From Halalkalibacter oceani (lineage in GTDB: Bacteria > Bacillota > Bacilli > Bacillales > Bacillaceae_D), in assembly GCF_040544555.1 (NCBI RefSeq), contig NZ_JBEPKD010000006.1, forward strand, positions 132,989 to 196,988: 64,000 bases of DNA. The letters run 5' to 3'. This document shows, piece after piece, positions 58,721 through 64,000 of this stretch; the stretch's first letter is position 1; each line of letters opens with the position of its first letter. The notes under the pieces were generated by a model. The model had not been told where the DNA came from and made no database searches. It saw only the letters and a list, made by a program, of their open reading frames with translations. Position numbers and translations under genes: made by a program.

Positions 58721-59933
58721 CATTGTCTGCCAGAGGGAGGGTAAGGTCGATAAACAGGTAAGTGTCCTCACAGACGGGATAGGAGAAGGTCTGAATCATC
58801 TCGTTTGGATCGTGATCAGTATAAGGCTCAGACAGTATGCCTCTTTGATTCAGCTCCATTTGAACGATGTTTTTCAGAAAATAGGGCCGCCAGCTCCAGT
58901 TTTTTTGCCGGTAATGATGAAGCACTGTCCAATCGGAGCGGGAGTGGCGCTGGTGATTGCCGGAAAGCTGATAGCCAAGCCGGTTGCACATATAAGCGCG
59001 GAAGCAGTGCTCCGGAAGAGTGGCGCAAATTTCTTGCACATATTGGTCATAATCGGCGGAGAAAGGGGTGGTCGGCAGCGATTGCTGCAGAAGATGATTC
59101 AGCTCTTCCTCAAAAGAATAATGTTTTTTCAGCCGTTCTATCTCCGCCTGAATCATTCGCTCCAGCTGATCGTGCATGTTCTCAACAGAACGGACGGTTT
59201 CAATCAGCGTCGGCTGTGGTTTTGAAAAAAGAAAGCCCTGATAATACTGAGCGCCATTTTTCCAGGCATTTTCAAGCAAATCAAGCGTTTCAATCCCTTC
59301 AAAGAGCAGCTGGGCGCCAAGGCGCTGGGAGAGAATTGAAAGGGCATGAAGAACGTCACGGTGCGACTGGCTGTTGGCACTTTTTTTGACGAGATTTAAA
59401 TCGACCTTCAAAATATGGGGCTGAAGCAGGGCGACTCGTTCAAGGTTGCTGAATCCCTTTCCTAAATCATCGACGGCGATTCGGCAGCCAAGCTGGCGAT
59501 ATTTTTGTAAACGCTCTAAAAAAGCGGGAACATTCGTAGAAAAATCCGTTTCGGTAATTTCCAGTACAAACTGCAAAGGCTTGATTACAGGATGAGTATC
59601 AAGAAGGGCAGTCAGCTGTTCGTAAAAGAGAGCATCCTCTTCTTCGGTAAAAATATCCGAATCAAGATTGAAAAAATAAGATTTCTGCAGGCCGGCATGG
59701 TGATGAATCGCTTTTAACGCTTTTGTCCGAATGTGACGATCAACGCGCTGCTTTCTTTCTTTGTCGACCGTTGGCTGATGAAAGAATGGTCCAAGGCTGA
59801 TGACATTCTTTCCGGCCCGGTAACGGCCCAGTATTTCATAGCCGACAATCGTCCGCTGATCGGCTCCGACAATAGGCTGAAAGTAGGGAAGGATATGTTC
59901 TTCCTCATATGAATACGTCGCTTCTGTCTTCAT
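58698..59933 (-). CDS. EAL-domain protein, YkuI-like
   Basis: 411 residues. EAL domain at about 15-250: EILGRYRAG (ExLxR), FNLDSDIF, FVLEITETDFS, AVDDLGKGFSN (DD), LKVDLNLV (K), FEGIET and YYQGFLFSKPQ, so all metal and substrate ligands are present. A C-terminal ~150-residue domain lies beyond a helical linker. The overall architecture resembles B. subtilis YkuI (EAL plus PAS-like domain), which binds cyclic di-GMP without measurable hydrolysis. ATG 59933 has AAGGAGGAG ahead. Convergent with pbpF. Confidence 0.85.
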   Translation of the reverse strand: MKTEATYSYEEEHILPYFQPIVGADQRTIVGYEILGRYRAGKNVISLGPFFHQPTVDKERKQRVDRHIRTKALKAIHHHAGLQKSYFFNLDSDIFTEEEDALFYEQLTALLDTHPVIKPLQFVLEITETDFSTNVPAFLERLQKYRQLGCRIAVDDLGKGFSNLERVALLQPHILKVDLNLVKKSANSQSHRDVLHALSILSQRLGAQLLFEGIETLDLLENAWKNGAQYYQGFLFSKPQPTLIETVRSVENMHDQLERMIQAEIERLKKHYSFEEELNHLLQQSLPTTPFSADYDQYVQEICATLPEHCFRAYMCNRLGYQLSGNHQRHSRSDWTVLHHYRQKNWSWRPYFLKNIVQMELNQRGILSEPYTDHDPNEMIQTFSYPVCEDTYLFIDLTLPLADNENKAACH

Positions 59934-60181
59934 CGCTCTCCTCCTTGTCAACGTCCGTCTGTCTATCTAGATACCTTTATTTTATCAGTTTCTGAAAAAG
60001 GGAAACGGAACTGTGGAGGATTACCTGACAAGGTTTCCGATCAGATGACATTCATCAATTTTATGACAGTTTGCCAAGATGGCTATACAGGGCCAAATTG
60101 GGTCATTATAGTAGGAGATGCGATGTAATTTATTAAGAGATTACAGTAAAATAAAGAAGCAGTGTAGTGGAATGTTTGAAA

Positions 60182-60199
60182 TCTGTCGAGAACGACAGA
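60182..60199. promoter_or_regulatory. Perfect short hairpin/palindrome in the hemE leader
   Basis: TCTGTCG-AGAA-CGACAGA, 7-bp arms, 22 bases before the start codon. It could be an operator or an RNA hairpin near the Shine-Dalgarno sequence. The 59934-60181 gap shows no clear promoter. Confidence 0.45.
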
Positions 60200-60221
60200 A
60201 ATGAAGAGAGGGTGTAACTAC

Positions 60222-61259
60222 GTGGAATTTAATGATCAGTTTTTAAAGGCGTGTCGTGGAGAGGCTCATAGCCATGTGCCGGTCTGGTATATGAGACAGG
60301 CGGGGCGTTCACAGCCGGAATATAGAGAGCTTAAGGAAAAGTATTCATTGTTTGAGATTACCCATCAGCCAGAATTATGTGCCTATGTCACAAAGCTTCC
60401 GGTCGATCAGTATCAAAATGATGCCGCCATTTTGTATAAGGATATTATGACCCCGCTCCCGGCGATTGGCATTGATGTCGAGATCAAATCCGGCATTGGT
60501 CCCGTCATTGCCGATCCGGTACGCTCGAGGCAGGATGTGGAACGGCTTGGCGACATTACCCCGGAAGCCGATGTCCCATATGTGCTGGAAACGATTAAGC
60601 TGCTTCGGACTCAATTAACGGTTCCGCTTATTAGCTTTGCCGGCGCGCCATTTACGCTGGCGAGCTATATTATTGAAGGTGGGCCTTCAAAAAACTACAA
60701 TAAAACGAAAGCATTTATGTATGCCGAGCCAGAGGCCTGGTATTTATTAATGGATAAACTGGCGGAGATGACGATTACATATGTGAAAGCTCAGGTTGCT
60801 GCCGGAGCTCAGGCGATTCAAATTTTTGATTCGTGGGTTGGGACGCTGAATGTCGCTGATTACCGCACGTTTGTCAAACCGGTGATGAATAAGATTTTTA
60901 CAGCGCTCAAAGCAGAAAACATTCCGCTTATTATGTTTGGCGTCGGAGCCAGTCATCTGATCCATGAATGGAATGACCTCCCGCTTGATGTCATCGGTCT
61001 GGATTGGCGTCTGTCAGTGGCTGAAGCGCGCGAGGCCGGAGTGAAGAAGACGGTTCAGGGAAATCTCGATCCGGCGATTTTGCTTGCTCCATGGGAAGTG
61101 ATTGAAGATAGAACGAAAGCGATTCTGGATGAGGGAATGAAAAGTCCGAATTTTATTTTCAACCTTGGTCACGGTGTTTTTCCAGAAGTGCAGCCTGAGA
61201 CATTAAAGCGGCTGACCGCGTTCGTCCATGATTATTCCGCTAGTAAAATGAAACGTTGA
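60222..61259 (+). CDS. hemE: Uroporphyrinogen decarboxylase
   Basis: 345 residues. N-terminal signature PVWYMRQAGRSQPEYRELK, then FAGAPFTLASYIIEGG, QIFDSWVG and VQGNLDP, with NLGHGVFPEVQPE near the end. Decarboxylates uroporphyrinogen III to coproporphyrinogen III. GTG 60222 with GAGAGGGTG ahead is preferred over ATG 60201. First gene of hemEHY. Confidence 0.95.
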   Translation: MEFNDQFLKACRGEAHSHVPVWYMRQAGRSQPEYRELKEKYSLFEITHQPELCAYVTKLPVDQYQNDAAILYKDIMTPLPAIGIDVEIKSGIGPVIADPVRSRQDVERLGDITPEADVPYVLETIKLLRTQLTVPLISFAGAPFTLASYIIEGGPSKNYNKTKAFMYAEPEAWYLLMDKLAEMTITYVKAQVAAGAQAIQIFDSWVGTLNVADYRTFVKPVMNKIFTALKAENIPLIMFGVGASHLIHEWNDLPLDVIGLDWRLSVAEAREAGVKKTVQGNLDPAILLAPWEVIEDRTKAILDEGMKSPNFIFNLGHGVFPEVQPETLKRLTAFVHDYSASKMKR

Positions 61260-61271
61260 GGTGAAAAACAA

Positions 61272-62204
61272 ATGGCAAAGAAAAAAATAGGCCTGTTGAT
61301 GATGGCCTATGGAACTCCGAGAACGAAGGAAGAAATTGAGCCTTACTATACGCATATTCGTCATGGGCGCAAGCCGTCGGCGGAAGCGGTGGAGGAGCTG
61401 ACTGAGCGCTATGAAGCAATCGGCGGCATCAGCCCGCTGGCAAAAATTACTGAAGATCAGGCGTTAAGCCTGGAGAAGTATTTAAATGAAAGCAATGACG
61501 ACGTCGAGTTTAAAGCTTATCTCGGCTTGAAGCATATTCACCCGTTTATTGAAGATGCGGTCGCCGATATGAAAACGGACGGGATTGAGGAGGCGGTCAG
61601 CCTTGTTCTCGCTCCTCATTATTCGACGTTCAGTGTCAAGTCCTACAACAGCCGGGCTGAGCAGGAATCAGAGAGAATCGGCGGGCCTCGAATTCGGACG
61701 ATTGAAAGCTGGTACAAAGAGCCGCTCTTTATCGAATACTGGGCGACGCAGCTGAAGCAGACGATGGCGCAAATCGCCGATCAAGAAAAGGCGTGTGTCG
61801 TCTTCTCGGCGCACAGCCTGCCGGAAAAAATTCTCGAAATGGGCGATCCATACCCTGAGCAGCTCCAGGAAACAGCCGATCTGATCGCAAAAGCAGCCGG
61901 AATCCGCCATTATACAATCGGCTGGCAAAGTGAAGGCAATACGCCAGACCCGTGGCTCGGCCCCGACGTTCAGGATCTAACCCGGGAGCTGTACGGCAAA
62001 CATGGCTATACGTCCATCATTTATTGCCCGGTCGGTTTCGTCGCCGATCATTTAGAAGTGCTGTATGATAACGACTATGAATGCAAGGTCGTATGTGATG
62101 ATCTCGGGATCGACTATTTCCGGCCAGAAATGCCGAACGCCAAGCCGGAGTTCATTCGCTGTCTCGCAGCCGTTGTGCAGAAAAAGCTTGCAGAGAAAGA
62201 GTGA
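61272..62204 (+). CDS. hemH: Ferrochelatase (coproporphyrin type in Firmicutes)
   Basis: 310 residues (B. subtilis 310). GLLMMAYGTPRTKEEI, YEAIGGISPLAKIT, VFSAHSLPEKILEMGDPYP with the metal-binding His, WQSEGNTPDPWLGPDV, and YCPVGFVADHLEVLYDND with the catalytic His/Glu. In Gram-positives it inserts iron into coproporphyrin III. 12 bases after hemE. Confidence 0.95.
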   Translation: MAKKKIGLLMMAYGTPRTKEEIEPYYTHIRHGRKPSAEAVEELTERYEAIGGISPLAKITEDQALSLEKYLNESNDDVEFKAYLGLKHIHPFIEDAVADMKTDGIEEAVSLVLAPHYSTFSVKSYNSRAEQESERIGGPRIRTIESWYKEPLFIEYWATQLKQTMAQIADQEKACVVFSAHSLPEKILEMGDPYPEQLQETADLIAKAAGIRHYTIGWQSEGNTPDPWLGPDVQDLTRELYGKHGYTSIIYCPVGFVADHLEVLYDNDYECKVVCDDLGIDYFRPEMPNAKPEFIRCLAAVVQKKLAEKE

Positions 62205-62210
62205 GAGCAG

Positions 62211-63602
62211 ATGTCAAATGCGAAAAAAAGAATTGCTGTCATTGGCGGAGGAATCACAGGGCTTGCGGCTGCCTACCGGCTCGAGCAGGCAGAAGGGGTG
62301 GAGTATCAGCTTTATGAAAAGGCTGACCGCCTCGGCGGCAAAATTCAAACCGAGCTTGTCGACGGCTTTGTCATTGAGCGTGGCCCGGACTCCTTTCTCG
62401 CCCGGAAAGAAAGCATGTCTAGGCTGGCGCGTGAAGTCGGCATGGAGTCCGAGCTGCTTGCCAATGATACGGGGCAGGCTTATGTATTGAAGGGTGAGCG
62501 GCTCTACCCAATTCCAGGGGGCGCTGTGATGGGAATTCCGACAGAAATCAAGCCGTTTCTCAGCACGTCCCTTTTTTCAACCGCCGGTAAGCTGCGGGCG
62601 GCGCGCGATCTTTTCTTATCGCCAACGGTCAAAGGAAATGAGGACATTTCATTGGGCCATTTCTTCCGCCGGCGGCTTGGCGATGAAGTTGTGGACCATT
62701 TAGTAGAGCCGCTTTTGTCGGGAATTTATGCCGGTGACTTAAACAAGCTGAGCCTGAAGGCGACCTTTCCGCACTTTCAGCAGCTTGAGCAGAAGTACGG
62801 CAGCCTCGTTCGCGGAATAAAAGCGACACGGACGCCGCAGCCAAAGGCGATGGACAAGAAGTCCAAAGGGATGTTCCTCAGCTTCAGACAAGGGCTGGAG
62901 TCATTTGTTCATGCGATTGAACAGCAGCTTGATCCGGCCTCTGTCCGCAAAACTGCCGATCTAAGCTTCATTCGCAAAGAAGGGGAGCGCTACCTTATCG
63001 GGCTGGCGGATGGAACAAGTGAATTGTTCGATCATATTATTATGACGACTCCGCCGCATGTGACCGCTCAGCTGCTTTCGGCGTATCCGTACTTTGATTA
63101 CTTGCGGGAGATGGAAGCGACAACCGTGGCGACGGTGGCGCTTGCTTTTAAGGAAGAAGCTGTTCACAATCCTTATGAAGGAACGGGCTTCGTCGCTTCG
63201 AAAAAAAGCCCGTATACGATCACGGCATGCACATGGACTCATAAAAAGTGGCAGCATTCCACTCCGCCAGGATACGCGCTTTTGCGTTCGTATGTCGGAC
63301 GACCGGATGATTCTTCGATTGTGGAGCAAAGCGATGAGGAAATTGTCGAAACCGTGCTTCATGACCTGAAGCAGATTATGGAGATTGAAGGGCAGCCCGA
63401 ATTTTTCCGGGTGACGCGCTGGAGACAATCAATGCCGCAATATCATGTCGGTCACACATTTAAAATCGCCAAAATCAAAGAAGACGTCGCGCGAAACCTG
63501 CCTGGTCTTCATCTTTGCGGAGCTGCTTTTGAAGGGGTTGGCCTGCCGGATTGCATTGACCAGGGAGAAGCCGCGGTCGCCCGAATTGTCCAAACATCGT
63601 AA
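62211..63602 (+). CDS. hemY: Coproporphyrinogen III oxidase, HemY type (CgoX)
   Basis: 463 residues, FAD-dependent: GGGITGLAAAYRLEQ (Rossmann GxGxxG), ERGPDSFLARK, LEPLLSGIYAGDLNKLS-like region as VEPLLSGIYAGD, and the FAD-binding end LCGAAFEGVGLPDCIDQGEAAVA. Oxidises coproporphyrinogen III to coproporphyrin III. Six bases after hemH; weak Shine-Dalgarno sequence, so probably coupled. Confidence 0.95.
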   Translation: MSNAKKRIAVIGGGITGLAAAYRLEQAEGVEYQLYEKADRLGGKIQTELVDGFVIERGPDSFLARKESMSRLAREVGMESELLANDTGQAYVLKGERLYPIPGGAVMGIPTEIKPFLSTSLFSTAGKLRAARDLFLSPTVKGNEDISLGHFFRRRLGDEVVDHLVEPLLSGIYAGDLNKLSLKATFPHFQQLEQKYGSLVRGIKATRTPQPKAMDKKSKGMFLSFRQGLESFVHAIEQQLDPASVRKTADLSFIRKEGERYLIGLADGTSELFDHIIMTTPPHVTAQLLSAYPYFDYLREMEATTVATVALAFKEEAVHNPYEGTGFVASKKSPYTITACTWTHKKWQHSTPPGYALLRSYVGRPDDSSIVEQSDEEIVETVLHDLKQIMEIEGQPEFFRVTRWRQSMPQYHVGHTFKIAKIKEDVARNLPGLHLCGAAFEGVGLPDCIDQGEAAVARIVQTS

Positions 63603-63672
63603 TGTATGCGAAAAGCAGCAAAATTCTGTGAAAACGGAAGATAGATGAAAATGAAAGACGCTTTCATACGGA

Positions 63673-63687
63673 TTGTTATCGCTTTCT
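63673..63687 (+). promoter_or_regulatory. Possible cre box after hemY
   Basis: TTGTTATCGCTTTCT matches WTGNAANCGNWNNCW except one position. A 17-bp palindrome ATGAAAG-ACG-CTTTCAT lies at 63651-63667. Both precede a SigA promoter. Confidence 0.35.
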
Positions 63688-63703
63688 TGAAATAATGAAG
63701 ACT

Positions 63704-63732
63704 TTGCCAAAAGATCACGTCAGTACGATAAT
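63704..63732 (+). promoter_or_regulatory. SigA promoter of the 28-aa gene
   Basis: TTGCCA (63704-63709), 17 bases, GATAAT (63727-63732). Confidence 0.6.
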
Positions 63733-63768
63733 AAAAGTATCTTAAGCAAAGGAAAGAAGGTTATTTCA

Positions 63769-63855
63769 GTGAAAAAGCTTTTCGCTACAATCAGAGATAT
63801 TGTAACCGAGTATAACGAGCTGCGTGCCCGCGTCGATAAAATGATGGAAAGATAA
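63769..63855 (+). CDS. 28-aa basic microprotein
   Basis: GTG start with GGAAAGAAGG eight bases upstream; reads (M)KKLFATIRDIVTEYNELRAR and ends VDKMMER. One amphipathic helix. It has its own promoter and terminator, so it is a complete monocistronic gene. Family unknown. Confidence 0.65.
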   Translation: MKKLFATIRDIVTEYNELRARVDKMMER

Positions 63856-63866
63856 TAACTTTTCTC

Positions 63867-63908
63867 AAAAGCCCTTCTCTGCCTGATGGTGGAGGAGGGC
63901 TTTTTTTA
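63867..63908 (+). terminator. Terminator of the 28-aa gene and insertion site of the intron
   Basis: AAAAGCCCTTCTCTGCC / GGTGGAGGAGGGCTTTTTTT, then A. The intron begins immediately after it. Confidence 0.85.
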
Positions 63909-64000
63909 GTGCGCCACGCATGGCGCGTAGCTAGGCGGTGAAAGTCCGCTATGGGGGCTGGCAGTTGCCAACCATTAGCCAAGAGCAAGGGTGTCCATCG
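63909..64000 (+). mobile_element. 5' end of a group IIC intron, cut by the window edge
   Basis: Starts GTGCGCC, as group II introns start with GTGYG, and continues with GCTAGGCGGTGAAAGTCCGC, CAACCATTAGCC and GAGCAAGGGTGTCCATCG, matching the domain I layout of the Oceanobacillus iheyensis group IIC intron (GGGTGAGAGTCCC, CAGTTAGCC, GCAAGGGTGTCC). Location right behind a Rho-independent terminator is the known insertion preference of class C introns. The rest, with any reverse transcriptase gene, lies outside. Confidence 0.85.

Noticed and set aside
58805..59389. 194-codon plus-strand frame over the EAL gene
   Set aside because: Shadow of the minus-strand EAL gene, whose motifs are all intact.

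Overview
The window is a contiguous chromosomal segment of an endospore-forming, low-to-mid GC member of the Bacillaceae that is not Bacillus subtilis itself. Evidence for this: spore genes (spoVR, an alpha/beta-type SASP, two YjcZ-type microproteins, yhaL, pbpF), Bacillus-type AAGGAGG ribosome binding sites, and gene order that follows the B. subtilis yheB-yheA-yhaX-yhzD-yhaQ-yhaP-yhaM-yhaL-prsA-hpr-serC-hit-ecsABC-pbpF-hemEHY region, with insertions and losses. No tRNA, rRNA, CRISPR array or prophage was seen. Layout. 1-4.8 kb: 3' part of glpD, pgcA, spoVR. 5.0-9.3 kb: a response regulator/histidine kinase/PepSY operon followed by a second triple-PepSY protein gene preceded by a tandem operator-like repeat. 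9.3-11.6 kb: AT-rich spacer and a DUF4127 gene. 12-13.2 kb: an aminotransferase. 13.7-21.7 kb: a seven-gene leucine/isovaleryl-CoA degradation operon behind a near-ideal cre box. 21.9-25 kb: SASP, a zinc-ribbon protein, a short-chain dehydrogenase, an iron-type alcohol dehydrogenase with an in-frame stop near its start, and a NIPSNAP protein. 25-27.6 kb (minus strand): msmX, a PucR-type regulator and a 55-aa protein. 27.7-34.3 kb: yheB, yheA, yhaX, a doubly frameshifted pseudogene, yhzD, yhaQP. 34.3-35.4 kb: a MifM-like leader peptide with a Shine-Dalgarno-sequestering hairpin ahead of a YidC2 insertase. 36.4-44 kb: cssRS, yhaM, yhaL, prsA, YjcZ microproteins, small membrane proteins, hpr/scoC. 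44.5-50.8 kb: serC, hit, a PCYCGC lipoprotein, ecsABC, ccdA. 51-55.7 kb: a complete liaIHGFSR envelope-stress operon. 56-63.6 kb: pbpF, a YkuI-like EAL protein, and hemE-hemH-hemY. The window ends in a 28-aa monocistronic gene whose terminator carries the 5' end of a group IIC intron. Themes. Much of the right half deals with protein export and envelope quality control: YidC2 with its leader, CssRS secretion-stress sensing, PrsA foldase, ScoC and Ecs, Lia, and PbpF. The left half is catabolic, with several cre-like boxes suggesting CcpA control. Intergenic DNA is rich in short interspersed repeats and in a family of long terminators sharing an AAAAGG/CCTTTT core; two copies of one repeat family keep a hairpin through paired base changes. 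All functional calls come from reading motifs and context, with no database search.
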